A stretch of 64,000 bases of DNA from Staphylococcus pseudintermedius (GTDB lineage: Bacteria; Bacillota; Bacilli; Staphylococcales; Staphylococcaceae). Position 1 is the first letter of the stretch, and every line of letters starts with the position of its first letter. The notes beneath the pieces were generated by a model. It was not told where the DNA came from and did not search any database. It saw only the letters and a program-made list of their open reading frames with translations. Below, one piece after another: positions 37,047-46,179 of this stretch. The translations under genes and the position numbers were made by a program. The DNA is taken from assembly GCF_001792775.2 (NCBI RefSeq), contig NZ_MLGE02000006.1, positions 62,001 through 126,000 on the forward strand. Direction: 5' to 3'.

Positions 37047-38441
37047 TCATGATGTTTTAGAATAGTTTTGTGTATTCGGTTTGAAATAAGATTCAGTCTC
37101 TTGCTTAATGATTTTATATAAGAATAAAATACCGATTAAGTTTGGAATCATCATCATCGCATTAGCAGTATCTGCAAACAACCACACTGTTTTAAGGTTA
37201 GCAATTGTTCCTACAAACGTAGCAATGACATAAATGACGCCATAAAGCATGACATATTTGACACCGAATAAATATTCGAAACATTTCGCACCGTACACGA
37301 ACCAAGCGATAATGGTAGAAAATCCGAAGAAAATAACCGAAAGTGACACGACATATTCGCCTAAAGTGCCCAAACTTGCGCCGAACGCCATACTTGTCAG
37401 TGCGCCAGCTTCTAATTTTGCATCATGTGAAACGCCTGACAATAAACCACCTGTTGGATCCCAATAACCTGTTACGAGTAAAACAAGACCTGTCATCGTA
37501 CAGACAATGATTGTCACGATAAATGTACCTGTCATAGCTACAAGTGCTTGTGTCGCTGGATGTCCGGCTTTAGCATTACCAGAAATCAATGCGACCGTAC
37601 CTAAACCAGCTTCGTTTGAAAAGATCCCTTTAGATACACCATTTTGAATCGCTTGCATGACCATAATGCCAGTAAAACCACCAGCAGCAGATACCGGTGT
37701 GAACGCATATTTAAAAATTAAACCGAATGCCGGTAAAATTTGATCGTAATTAATAATGAGAATTGTCACAGATGCACCAATGTAAAAAATCGCCATCATT
37801 GGAACGAAGAATCCTGCAACGTTACTAATTCGTTTCAGGCCACCAAAAATAATGAGTGAGATGAGAATGACTAATACAATTCCAGTGATGAAACCACTCA
37901 CGTTAAAGCTATTCGTCATAACGTCAGCAATCGTATTGGATTGCACACTATTCCCGATACCTAATGCAGCAAAGGCACCGAATATCGCAAAGGCAATCGC
38001 TAAAAATTTGAAACGATGACCCAACCCTTTTTCTATGTAATACATCGGACCACTTGAATATTCACCTTTATCATTTTGAACGCGGAACTTCATCGCTAAC
38101 AACGCCTCGGCATATTTCGTTGTCATACCAAGCAAACCAACGACCCACATCCAAAAAATCGCACCTGGACCACCTAAAGTGACAGCTGTCGCGACACCGG
38201 CGATGTTCCCGTTACCAATCATACCGGCAAGTGACGTCATCAACGCTTTAAAGTTACTAATATCACCTTCACTTTCGGCTTCTTTTTTATTAGGAACAAA
38301 GGCGAGTTTGAAAGCATGAATCAGTTTTGTGAACTGCATGCCCTTCAACACAAAGGTTAAAAACAACCCCGTTCCCGTTAATAAAATGAGACTCGGTGCG
38401 CCCCATAATATCGCATTTAATTTTTCTAGGATATTAATCAC
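37047..38441 (-). CDS. alsT: AlsT-type sodium:alanine symporter
   Basis: A 464-residue integral membrane protein of the AGCS family with about 11 helices. Family marks are GMIGNGNIAGVATA, GGPGAIFWMW, KYAEALLA, GPMYYIEKGLG and SKGIFSNEAGLGT. It imports alanine, glycine or glutamine with sodium. The usual ATG at 38465 contains its own Shine-Dalgarno (ggagggg) eight codons in. The likely start is therefore GTG 38441, 6 bases after that site. A cre-like box lies at 38472-38485, so CcpA control is likely. Confidence 0.88.
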   Translation of the reverse strand: MINILEKLNAILWGAPSLILLTGTGLFLTFVLKGMQFTKLIHAFKLAFVPNKKEAESEGDISNFKALMTSLAGMIGNGNIAGVATAVTLGGPGAIFWMWVVGLLGMTTKYAEALLAMKFRVQNDKGEYSSGPMYYIEKGLGHRFKFLAIAFAIFGAFAALGIGNSVQSNTIADVMTNSFNVSGFITGIVLVILISLIIFGGLKRISNVAGFFVPMMAIFYIGASVTILIINYDQILPAFGLIFKYAFTPVSAAGGFTGIMVMQAIQNGVSKGIFSNEAGLGTVALISGNAKAGHPATQALVAMTGTFIVTIIVCTMTGLVLLVTGYWDPTGGLLSGVSHDAKLEAGALTSMAFGASLGTLGEYVVSLSVIFFGFSTIIAWFVYGAKCFEYLFGVKYVMLYGVIYVIATFVGTIANLKTVWLFADTANAMMMIPNLIGILFLYKIIKQETESYFKPNTQNYSKTS

Positions 38442-38471
38442 ACTGTACCCCTCCAATATTTGCATCTCTCA

Positions 38472-38485
38472 AGTAAACGCTTTCA
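38472..38485 (-). promoter_or_regulatory. cre-like (CcpA) site upstream of alsT
   Basis: Plus strand AGTAAACGCTTTCA, minus TGAAAGCGTTTACT: 13 of 14 matches to TGWAANCGNTNWCA. It lies about 31 bases before the alsT start. Confidence 0.6.
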
Positions 38486-39099
38486 TCATTATAATACACA
38501 TAGATTTGAATTGTAAAATAATACTAAAATCTAATTATTGCTCTTTTAAATTAAATAGATATCAACATCGGTAATGCCATTTCCCATAACACGTCGCATG
38601 TTACCGCATTACATCTTGTTGATTGCATGCAAGTAAATTAAAAACGCACTCTCAAATTTTACACCTTTCTTTCAAACATTACCACTTTTATTTGAATTTC
38701 CATTTTCAAACATTAGAGAAATCAACATATTGAATTCTTTTTACTCGAAAATTTATGAAGCATGTGCATGAAAACTAGCATTATAGATGAGGGGACATTC
38801 TATATTTGAAGTGTTACAGCTTTAGAAAAGTCTAGTCAGTCATAAAGGAATAAGCACTTTTTTTCACCCCCACAACAAGGAGAAAGTGGATGGTGCGTTA
38901 AAGGAAACTAAGAAGCGCATGTGAAAAGTGTTTTTAAATATTGAAATGTTGAACAAAAATTGCAAGAGCTTCGAAAGATATATTCATCCTTCCTACGCTC
39001 AACCCATAACAGTGAAATTGTATGGTAATAGAAGGGGAGAGGTGTATTTGTTTTGTTGTTCAAATGAAAGAATGAACGATTCATTAAAAAAGTTGCCTT

Positions 39100-39214
39100 A
39101 TTGAATTGTGAATCTGGCGAGACTCCTGAGGGAATGAGTGCATACTGCTGACAGTCGCCTCTTTAATTAAATAGTGGTTACTGTTTATCGCAGTATCTGT
39201 CTGGGATGGGACAT
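39100..39214 (+). repeat. Intergenic modular repeat, partial copy
   Basis: Contains cgagactcctgaggga (39117-39132), then a gtggttactg / cagtatctgtctggg segment like that at 45310-45335 reversed. It abuts copy C. Confidence 0.55.
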
Positions 39215-39585
39215 AAAAATTTTTGATGCTATTGATGCAATATTTTTGTTAAACTTGCCCTCCCTATGATTTGTGGCTTTAGATTCCCTTCATGGCTTCG
39301 CGTTCCTAGGGGCTGGCCCTACAACTCAATTCGGCTTGATTATAGTGTACATTTGGTGATAGCCGAATTGGATTTTCCGGACCAGCTGATCCCTCAGGAG
39401 TCTCAGCCTTCTGGGCAGTCTTATATCAAATACACAGTACTGAAGGCAAGTTTATGAAATTAAGAAAACAATAGCATCAATTTTTATCCCATTCACGCTG
39501 ATTTTCCGACCGTTTTAAAGTCATTAATGAATATACAATCTATGTATGGCTTGAGGCTTAATTTTTTCAAGCCCCATCCCTTGGT
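39215..39585 (-). repeat. Intergenic modular repeat, copy C
   Basis: The core 39215-39494 is nearly identical to the reverse complement of 18046-18338. The left end is ggacataaaaatttttgatg, ctattgatgc to acttgccctc; the right end is ggcaagttta to caatagcatca then atccc. Inner landmarks are cctaggggctggccc, ttcggcttgatt and ttccggaccagctgatccct. The similarity continues to 39585 (ttaatgaatatacaatc, tggcttgaggctt). Confidence 0.85.
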
Positions 39586-39609
39586 ATACACAACAAAATA
39601 TAGTAAAGG

Positions 39610-39636
39610 AGCTGAGGAAACTTAATGTCCCAGCTC
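39610..39636. terminator. Hairpin like those at 7144 and 12041
   Basis: Arms aggagctgagga and tcccagctcct around gaaacttaatg; a short stem with the same loop style (taatg) as 7144-7183. No gene ends beside it. Confidence 0.4.
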
Positions 39637-39790
39637 CTAGTCAGCCTTGCGGGGGCAGTACGTCGAAATCTTTGTTGTATATGAGATTTCTGTACTGCTC
39701 CCAAAATCCACAACCGCTACCTCTACAAATGTAACAGCTAAGTCAAAGCGTTGGTTAGTTGTAGGGTCATCGCCTAGGAACACGAGTATA
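39636..39790 (+). repeat. Intergenic modular repeat, partial copy
   Basis: Contains gtcagccttgcgggggcagt, a gagatttctgtactgctccc module, and gctaagtcaaagcgttgg to cctaggaac. It corresponds to copy D in reverse orientation. Confidence 0.7.
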
Positions 39791-39868
39791 GGTACCAATC
39801 AATAAGAACAGCTATTTCAATATAAAGAATCGTTCATTTATCTACATGTGATTTTCTCAAATACCACG

Positions 39869-41824
39869 TCATTTCATATAACGATACGACATCAACGCTT
39901 TCAACATATCAATCTCCTTCTGCAACTCGGCCCCCTCATTCGTATCTCGAATCAACTTACGCTCCAACTCTTTATCCACAACACGACGAATAGACAACTC
40001 ATCTTCACCTGTCTCTAATAACTTCTCTTTTGAATTAAAATGTTGGTGCGCCACAAGCTGCATACCAAACGAGTTATACAGCAACGTGTAGCCCGCGATA
40101 CCTGTCGTCGATTGATACGCTTTAGAGAAACCACCGTCAATAACAAGCATTTTACCGTTTGCTTTAATAGGATTTTCACCATCGCGCTCTTTCACAGGTG
40201 TATGTCCGTTAATAATACGACCTTGTTCGGGATTCATGTCGAATTCTTCCAACATCTTTTTCACAACGTCTTCATTTTCACGCAAACGATAGTATGGGTT
40301 TTTCACTTCTTTATGCGTGTTCTTGTCTTTAATAAAGTAACGCTCGAATGTCGTCATCGCACGTTTACCGAATAATGATGAATATTTACCAGTCCATAAA
40401 TACCAGACTAAATCCGTTGAAAGGTCATCTTCTACTTCTTTATGTTCATAAGCGTAACGGACGTGCTTTTCAAATTCATCAATCAGTTCACGTCCAGTCA
40501 AGAAACGGCCATCAATTGTCATACCTTCCATTTCACCTTGCTCGTCAATGGGAATACAACCGTGAATGAGTAAATTACCATTGTAACGTAAGTACAAGTT
40601 CCCTTTTTTCATTAAGAAGTCTACATGACGACGCAATTTCTCAGATTCTTGTACAGATGTGAGCAACTTATCCATCACTTCTTGCTCTTCTTCAAGCAAT
40701 GCAGTAGGTTGGCGACGGTCTACTGTTCTAAAACATGTATTTTCAATCGGATGGACTTTGCCGTTCAGTTCGATTGTACGGTTGCGATAATCCACACGAT
40801 CGAGCAGTAAACGTTCATTCATTTCAAATTCAGGACGACGTTTAATAATCGGTCCTTCCAATTTAAATTGAATCATTGCAATGGCTTGATGAATTTTAGT
40901 AATCTGTAAAATTTCTGACTCTGATGGATTTTTCTCAGGATGTTTTTTCGGACGAAATGCCTCATTATCATCGTAATACTTTTCGGCTAGTGTTAATAAT
41001 GGACGCAAGTTAATACCGTAAGCATCTTCAATAATGTCGAGATTGTCGTAACGTGCACAAATGCGGAGTAAGTTCGCGAGGCACACCTTTGAACCAGAGT
41101 AGGCACCCATCCATAAAACATCATGGTTCCCCCATTGAATATCGACAGAATGGTAATCAATGAGTGTATCCATAATTTTGTCTGGGTGAGGACCACGGTC
41201 GTAAATATCACCAACGACGTGGAGATGATCTACAACTAATCTTTGTGTCGTATTTGCAAGACTGATAATAAGTTTATCCGCTTGGTTCAATTGGATAATT
41301 TGTCTCAGAATTGCATCATAATAATCTTTTTTGTTGTTGAATTGGTTACTTTTATAGAGTAACTCTTCAATGATAAATGTATATTCTGGCGCTAATGATT
41401 TACGTAATTTTGAACGTGTATATTTGGAAGAGGTATATTTTACTAATTCTAGTAAGCGATTAATCGTTTTTTCATACCATGTGTGACGTTCACTTTTTGT
41501 ATTAAAACCATTTTTAATACGCTTAATTTTTTCTTCTGGATAGTAGACTAATGCAATCAATTCATTCATTTCTTGGGGGTCTAATCGTGATTTGAAAATG
41601 TCATGAATCTTTTGTTGTAAATTACCAGATCCATTACGCAACACATGTTGAAATGCGTGATATTCACCGTGTAAGTCACTCACAAAGTGTTCTGTACCTT
41701 TAGGTAAATCCAAAATCGACTCTAAATGGATAATTTCAGTCGCAACTTTTTCTTCTGAATCGAATTTTTCAGCGATTAAATCTAAATACTGCCTTTTTAA
41801 CTCTTTTTCTGTTTGAGATGACAT
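39869..41824 (-). CDS. fbp: Fructose-1,6-bisphosphatase class 3
   Basis: A 651-residue Firmicute-type fructose-bisphosphatase (FBPase_2), the gluconeogenic step from fructose-1,6-bisphosphate to fructose-6-phosphate. The metal-binding phosphoesterase core is visible: [12 protein letters not shown] (about 48-59), [13 protein letters not shown] (about 205), [11 protein letters not shown] (about 232), and a late INGHTPVKE and [13 protein letters not shown] 41824 has aaaggag 8 bases upstream; an earlier in-frame ATG (41878) precedes that site. Length agrees with the S. aureus and B. subtilis enzymes. A monocistronic gene. Confidence 0.92.
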   Translation of the reverse strand: MSSQTEKELKRQYLDLIAEKFDSEEKVATEIIHLESILDLPKGTEHFVSDLHGEYHAFQHVLRNGSGNLQQKIHDIFKSRLDPQEMNELIALVYYPEEKIKRIKNGFNTKSERHTWYEKTINRLLELVKYTSSKYTRSKLRKSLAPEYTFIIEELLYKSNQFNNKKDYYDAILRQIIQLNQADKLIISLANTTQRLVVDHLHVVGDIYDRGPHPDKIMDTLIDYHSVDIQWGNHDVLWMGAYSGSKVCLANLLRICARYDNLDIIEDAYGINLRPLLTLAEKYYDDNEAFRPKKHPEKNPSESEILQITKIHQAIAMIQFKLEGPIIKRRPEFEMNERLLLDRVDYRNRTIELNGKVHPIENTCFRTVDRRQPTALLEEEQEVMDKLLTSVQESEKLRRHVDFLMKKGNLYLRYNGNLLIHGCIPIDEQGEMEGMTIDGRFLTGRELIDEFEKHVRYAYEHKEVEDDLSTDLVWYLWTGKYSSLFGKRAMTTFERYFIKDKNTHKEVKNPYYRLRENEDVVKKMLEEFDMNPEQGRIINGHTPVKERDGENPIKANGKMLVIDGGFSKAYQSTTGIAGYTLLYNSFGMQLVAHQHFNSKEKLLETGEDELSIRRVVDKELERKLIRDTNEGAELQKEIDMLKALMSYRYMK

Positions 41825-41856
41825 ATGAATTTCTCCTTTACCCATAAATTGTTCGT

Positions 41857-42060
41857 TTTTTAGATTATCGCAGGCCATGAATGATACTGCTTTTGTTTAA
41901 GTAGCTCAAAATGGATGAACTTGTGTGATAGAGGAAGATCATCAGTGGGAAATGGTGTTCCGCGTACTTGATGTGCATTAATCAAGGAAGCACGTGTTCT
42001 TGTGTTCAATAGCACGTTCAATGAAAGTAGTACGGCCAGCACAATACGAATCTTTCTCAC
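41857..42060 (-). CDS. Possible small secreted or membrane protein
   Basis: A GTG-started 66-codon frame with a hydrophobic N-terminus ([18 protein letters not shown]) and a short His/Lys-rich tail. The ribosome site is weak (gaagacgg) and the frame ends just before the fbp leader. Could be chance. Confidence 0.25.
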
Positions 42061-42339
42061 CCGTCTTCAATCATCATGACAAGCCAAGTTGCCCTTATTT
42101 ATCAAATATGAAGTTGACCTGTGTCTAACCGTTTCAACTCTATTAAACCACATTATTTATAGAAGTTAAACGAACCTGATTATGTACAGATTGTCTACAA
42201 TGAAGATGCTCAACTTTTTGAATATTATTGATACACTTTGCATTTTGTATGTCATGCCCTTGATTTTATGATAATAGCGCGATATAATGTCAAAGTTATT
42301 AGTTAGCTTAGCTCACCGAAATGAGAAAGGAGTATTTGA

Positions 42340-43521
42340 GTGCAAAATCAAGAGCATCAAGCGTTTATAAAAAATTATATCTTCAACTTTTTAGTCAGTT
42401 TTTTTGTTTATTTTGCGATGTACTTACTTATTGTTGTTATCGCGCAATATGCCATTCAACGTTATGACGTATCTACCGGTGTTGCAGGATTGATTACGGG
42501 TATTTTTATCGTCGGTGCATTGATTGGCCGTTTCGTAGGTGGGCGCTATATTCATGAAGTGGGCCCTAAACGATTGTTGATGATTGGATTAGTGTTATTT
42601 ATTATCACGCAATGTTTTTACTTCATTGAAGGGAGTCTCATCTTTTTATTTGTGACTCGTTTTTTAAATGGGATGGCGCTTGCGATTGCGACAACTGCGA
42701 CAGGAACGATTGTGCCACTGATTGCACCTGTTGAACGGCGAGGTGTAGCGATTAGTTTGTTCAGTTTAAGTTTAGTGATAGGTGCCGCGATTGGTCCGTT
42801 TTTAGGGTTATATTTAGCAGGCATTTATCCAACATTCGTTTTATTCACAGTCTGTCTCATTGTTGCGATTTTAGCGTTCATCTTTGCACTGTTTTTAAAA
42901 GTCAATGTCAAAATGGCTGATCAACAATCTGACCACCAAGGCTTTCATATTTCGCAATTTATTTCAGTACCAGCGATTCCGATTGCGCTTGTCGTCCTCA
43001 TTTGTGGTTTAGGTTACGCCTCTGTTTTATCATTTTTACAATTGTATGCCGTAGAAATTAATTTAACTGCAGTGGCGCGCTATTATTTTATCTTCTATGC
43101 AATCACTTCAGTTTTCACACGCCCATTCGTCGGTCGTATTTTGGATCGCTTCCATGAAAATTGGGTTGCTTATCCTGCACTAGTGATATTTGGTGTAGGT
43201 ATATTAATATTAGCGATAGCACATAGTGGATGGGCATTGTTATTGTCTGGTGCATTAGTCGGTATTGGCTATGGTAGTATGACGGCTGTCGGTAATGTTG
43301 TAGCTGTCAAAGTATCACGTGCAGATCAAGTCGGTCTTGCAACATCCACATTTTTCATCGGACTAGATGTTGGCGTTGGTTTTGGTCCAGCGTTACTCGG
43401 CATGATTTTACCTGCTATCGGTTATCGTATGATGTATGTAGCGATAGGTATCATTTTATTGTTATGTATCATTTTATATGCCTTTATTCACGGCCGTCGT
43501 CAGCCAAAAGTGATGCAATAG
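42340..43521 (+). CDS. MFS transporter
   Basis: A 393-residue protein with 12 predicted membrane helices. The signature loop between helices 2 and 3 reads GRFVGGRYIHEVGPKR, and motif C-like GAAIGPFLGLY appears in helix 5, which is typical of DHA1-type proton antiporters. Export of a drug or small metabolite is the family role; the substrate is not readable. The start is GTG 42340, 7 bases after aaaggag. It ends before a strong hairpin. Confidence 0.8.
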   Translation: MQNQEHQAFIKNYIFNFLVSFFVYFAMYLLIVVIAQYAIQRYDVSTGVAGLITGIFIVGALIGRFVGGRYIHEVGPKRLLMIGLVLFIITQCFYFIEGSLIFLFVTRFLNGMALAIATTATGTIVPLIAPVERRGVAISLFSLSLVIGAAIGPFLGLYLAGIYPTFVLFTVCLIVAILAFIFALFLKVNVKMADQQSDHQGFHISQFISVPAIPIALVVLICGLGYASVLSFLQLYAVEINLTAVARYYFIFYAITSVFTRPFVGRILDRFHENWVAYPALVIFGVGILILAIAHSGWALLLSGALVGIGYGSMTAVGNVVAVKVSRADQVGLATSTFFIGLDVGVGFGPALLGMILPAIGYRMMYVAIGIILLLCIILYAFIHGRRQPKVMQ

Positions 43522-43569
43522 TTGCGAAGCATAGTAAATAACCAAAAAAATAATAAATTAGTATTTTAA

Positions 43570-43614
43570 AAAATGGCTTAATCCCTTGTAATGATGGAGG
43601 TTTAAGCCATTTTT
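43570..43614 (+). terminator. Terminator of the MFS gene
   Basis: Arms aaaatggcttaa and ttaagccattttt form a perfect stem followed by T-rich DNA. Confidence 0.8.
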
Positions 43615-43678
43615 GTTAATTAAAGTGTAAATTATTAAAGAATCTTCTAAAAACGTTCAAAAAATGTTCGAAATTTTA

Positions 43679-43707
43679 TTGTAACCGCTTTCTTGATGTG
43701 GTATATT
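43679..43707 (+). promoter_or_regulatory. Promoter with embedded cre-like site
   Basis: TTGTAA (43679-43684), 17-base spacer, TATATT (43702-43707). A cre-like TGTAACCGCTTTCT (43680-43693, 13 of 14) covers the -35 and spacer, a repression geometry for CcpA. Confidence 0.65.
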
Positions 43708-43723
43708 CAGATAGCTACATGAA

Positions 43724-43740
43724 AGGTCATCAGGTGACCT
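43724..43740 (+). promoter_or_regulatory. Palindromic operator candidate
   Basis: AGGTCA-TCAGG-TGACCT, perfect 6-bp arms, lies about 10 bases after the predicted transcription start and before the ribosome site of the symporter gene. The binding protein is unknown. Confidence 0.45.
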
Positions 43741-43761
43741 AATGAAAGAGGGGCAAAAATT

Positions 43762-45027
43762 ATGAGTCAAAAGAAAACGAATGTCCGTTGGCTATTTGCA
43801 GGTGTGTTTTTCTTAATTGGTGTCATCGCCTATATGGACCGCTCTAATATCTCTTATATTGCGGTACCAATGATGGAAGACTTACATCTTACAAAAGCAC
43901 AATTTGGATTTTTAGGTTCATTTTTCTCTTTAGGTTATGCATTGATGCAAGTACCATCAGGATTTTTAGCTGAGAAATACGGACCTAAAAAGATGATTAC
44001 GATTGCGTTAGTATGGTGGAGTGCATTTACAATCTTTACAGGAATGGTGAAAAATCATGGATTAATGTTTTTCGTCCGTTTTCTATTCGGTGTAGGGGAA
44101 TCGCCAATGTTTCCGTCGAACGCTGTATTCAATACATATTGGTTCAGCAAGCATGAAAAAGGGCGTGCGGCAAGTGCGTTATTAGCGGGTTCTTATTTTG
44201 GACCTGTACTTGCACCAATTGTAACAGTGACAATTTCTAATGCATTTGGTTGGCAAGCTGTGTTCTACATTTTTGGTGCGGTTGGTTTCTTAATTGCGAT
44301 TTTATGGGCAATTATTGCGAAAGACTTACCAGAACATCATAAAATGGTGAATGAAGCAGAAAAACATTTCATTATGGAAAACCGTGACGTTGTTAAAACG
44401 AAAAAGACAACACCACCATGGGGCGCGTTTTTCTCACGCTTTAGTTTTTATGCGATTGCATTACAATATTTCGTAGTTCAATTTGTTATTACATTATTTT
44501 TATACTGGTATCCAACGTACTTAATGGAACAATTCCACGTTGACCGAGATACAATGAGTAAAATCGCGGGTATTCCTTGGTTAGTAATGTTCGTCTTCAT
44601 TTTAAGTGGTGGTACGATTTCAGATAAGATCTTGAGCAGTGGTAAATCACGTTTTGCGGCACGTGGTATTATTGCCATTGCAGGTTTTGCGATTTTTGGT
44701 ATTTCACTTAATTTCGCGGTCACTTCAGATAGCTTAGTGAAAAATATTGTTTGGATGTCACTTTGTTTGAGTAGTATCGGTTTAGCGATGGTTATGAGCT
44801 GGGCTTCAGCGACAGATTTAGGACGTAACTATTCAGGAACTGTTTCAGGGTGGATGAACTTATGGGGCAATATCGGTGCGGTATTAAGTCCGATCTTTGC
44901 GGGTTACCTTGCAGAAATGATCGGTTGGATTCCAACATTACGCTCGATGCTTATTTTAGTAGTCGTTGCGATTGTATTATGGTTCTTTGTTAAGCCGGAC
45001 CAACCTTTAATTAAAGACGAAGCGTAA
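43762..45027 (+). CDS. MFS anion:cation symporter (sugar-acid type)
   Basis: A 421-residue MFS protein of the ACS family with 12 helices. It has the family start YMDRSNISYIAVPMMEDL, the GYALMQVPSGFLAEKYGPKK loop, and RFLFGVGESPMFPSNA in helix 4. It resembles glucarate/galactarate/hexuronate importers (GudP/ExuT). With the CdaR-type regulator and glycerate kinase in this window it could feed a sugar-diacid or glycerate pathway; that link is inference. The promoter has a cre-like site and a palindrome. gagggg precedes ATG 43762. Confidence 0.82.
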   Translation: MSQKKTNVRWLFAGVFFLIGVIAYMDRSNISYIAVPMMEDLHLTKAQFGFLGSFFSLGYALMQVPSGFLAEKYGPKKMITIALVWWSAFTIFTGMVKNHGLMFFVRFLFGVGESPMFPSNAVFNTYWFSKHEKGRAASALLAGSYFGPVLAPIVTVTISNAFGWQAVFYIFGAVGFLIAILWAIIAKDLPEHHKMVNEAEKHFIMENRDVVKTKKTTPPWGAFFSRFSFYAIALQYFVVQFVITLFLYWYPTYLMEQFHVDRDTMSKIAGIPWLVMFVFILSGGTISDKILSSGKSRFAARGIIAIAGFAIFGISLNFAVTSDSLVKNIVWMSLCLSSIGLAMVMSWASATDLGRNYSGTVSGWMNLWGNIGAVLSPIFAGYLAEMIGWIPTLRSMLILVVVAIVLWFFVKPDQPLIKDEA

Positions 45028-45035
45028 TAAATAGA

Positions 45036-45338
45036 GGAAGTGGGACTGAAATTTTTCATGCTATTGACGCAATGTTTTCTTTAACTTCCCCTTTCCATAT
45101 GTTTTGTACTTTTGATTGCCTTCATGGTTTTGCGTTCCTAGGGACTGAATCTTCAACTCAATTCAGCTTGATTGAAATGTACACTTGACCGGTGTCGAAT
45201 TGGATTTTGGGAGCAGTACAGAAATCTCATGTGTCACCAAGGTTTCGTCGTACTGCCCCCCGCAAGGCTGACTCGACTTCTCAAAAGTGCAGACATTGAG
45301 AAGTCAGACAGTTACTGCGATAAACAGTAACCACTATT
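45036..45338 (-). repeat. Intergenic modular repeat, copy E
   Basis: The left part resembles the start of copy C (gggactgaaatttttcatgc, tattgacgcaatg, gcgttcctaggg, aattcagcttgattg). At the attgga motif it switches to the other module: gggagcagtacagaaatctc, gtcgtactgccccccgcaag, and a cgacttctcaaaa / ttgagaagtcag hairpin. It ends with a gttactg / cagtaac hairpin. Confidence 0.8.
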
Positions 45339-45412
45339 TTCTTTTTTATTTTCAATTTGGGCTTGAGGGGATATAATAAGAGGCATAAAATCATCGTGAA
45401 AGAGGTCAGTCG

Positions 45413-46009
45413 ATGCAAAAATTAACACGTGGGTTGGTTCCACTTATTGGTATTGCATTGATTTTAGCAGGCGTATATTTAATCTTTAAGCCGAAAATTG
45501 ATGCATATTTGACCAATAAAGAAAATGAACAAAAAATTGAAGTATATGAAGAAAGTCAACAAAATGCACCATCAAAAGTGCCTGAAATTCCGAAAGACCC
45601 GTCGAAAGTCGTTGGTGTATTAGAAGTGCCGTCAGTCGGTATAAAAGAAGCTGTGTATCCTGGTCCTGCGACACCTGAACAATTGGAGCGCGGTGTCAGT
45701 TTGGCGGAAAAGGATGAATCACTCAAAGACCAAAATATCGCTATTGCGGGACATACGAATTATAGTTTGAACTATCAATTTACAGAGTTACACAAAGCGA
45801 AAAAGGGTGCAGAAGTAATTTTTAAACTGGGTAAAGAAACGCGCAAATATCAAATTACGTCGATTAAAGATGTCGATCCGTATCAAGTTGAAGTGTTGGA
45901 AGAGATGAAGAAAGATAAAGACCAACTGACACTCATTACTTGTGATGATTACGATGAGAAAACAGGTCAGTGGCTGACACGCAAAATTTATGTAGCAGAA
46001 CGTGTGTAG
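45413..46009 (+). CDS. srtA: Sortase A (class A transpeptidase)
   Basis: A 198-residue membrane-anchored sortase that joins LPXTG surface proteins to the wall. It has one N-terminal membrane segment (about 7-26), a linker, then the beta-barrel domain. The catalytic residues are readable as H114 (AGHTNYS), C177 (LITCDDY) and R190 (WLTRKIYV). It is close in sequence and length to S. aureus SrtA (206 residues), including VYPGPATPEQL and RKYQITSI. It is monocistronic, following repeat copy E, with agaggtc upstream and a hairpin after it. Confidence 0.96.
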   Translation: MQKLTRGLVPLIGIALILAGVYLIFKPKIDAYLTNKENEQKIEVYEESQQNAPSKVPEIPKDPSKVVGVLEVPSVGIKEAVYPGPATPEQLERGVSLAEKDESLKDQNIAIAGHTNYSLNYQFTELHKAKKGAEVIFKLGKETRKYQITSIKDVDPYQVEVLEEMKKDKDQLTLITCDDYDEKTGQWLTRKIYVAERV

Positions 46010-46032
46010 TCGTCAAATGGATAATTAAACTT

Positions 46033-46076
46033 AGAGGTGATGTCGTATCGCATGTGCGAGGCATTACCTTTTTTAT
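46033..46076 (+). terminator. Terminator of srtA
   Basis: Arms agaggtgatg and cattacctttttta around a smaller internal gcatgtgc stem, with a T-run. Confidence 0.65.
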
Positions 46077-46097
46077 TTAGCATGTTAATGGTGTTGT

Positions 46098-46146
46098 TGA
46101 GAGCGGTTTCATAATTCTTTTGAATTCTCATCGCCGGACCTATAAT
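46098..46146 (+). promoter_or_regulatory. cre-like site and promoter of glycerate kinase gene
   Basis: TGAGAGCGGTTTCA (46098-46111) matches the cre consensus at 13 of 14 positions. A -10 TATAAT (46141-46146) follows, with TTTTGA 17 bases before it. The cre lies just upstream of the core promoter. Confidence 0.5.
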
Positions 46147-46179
46147 ATAAGAAGTACTAAGGTTAAGGGAGGACTACTG

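Larger units (their letters stand above)
38486..39868. other. Long intergenic region between alsT and fbp
   Basis: Almost 1.4 kb without a supportable gene. 38486-39100 shows nothing I can name. 39100-39790 is a cluster of three repeat modules (39100-39214, 39215-39585, 39636-39790). Confidence 0.5.

Noticed and set aside
39215..39585. Repeat copy C considered as an insertion sequence
   Set aside because: It has inverted ends but no transposase frame and is under 400 bp, so at most a non-autonomous element.
12147..45338. Repeats considered as a CRISPR array
   Set aside because: Copies are hundreds of bases long, unevenly spaced over tens of kilobases and in both orientations, with no spacers or cas genes.
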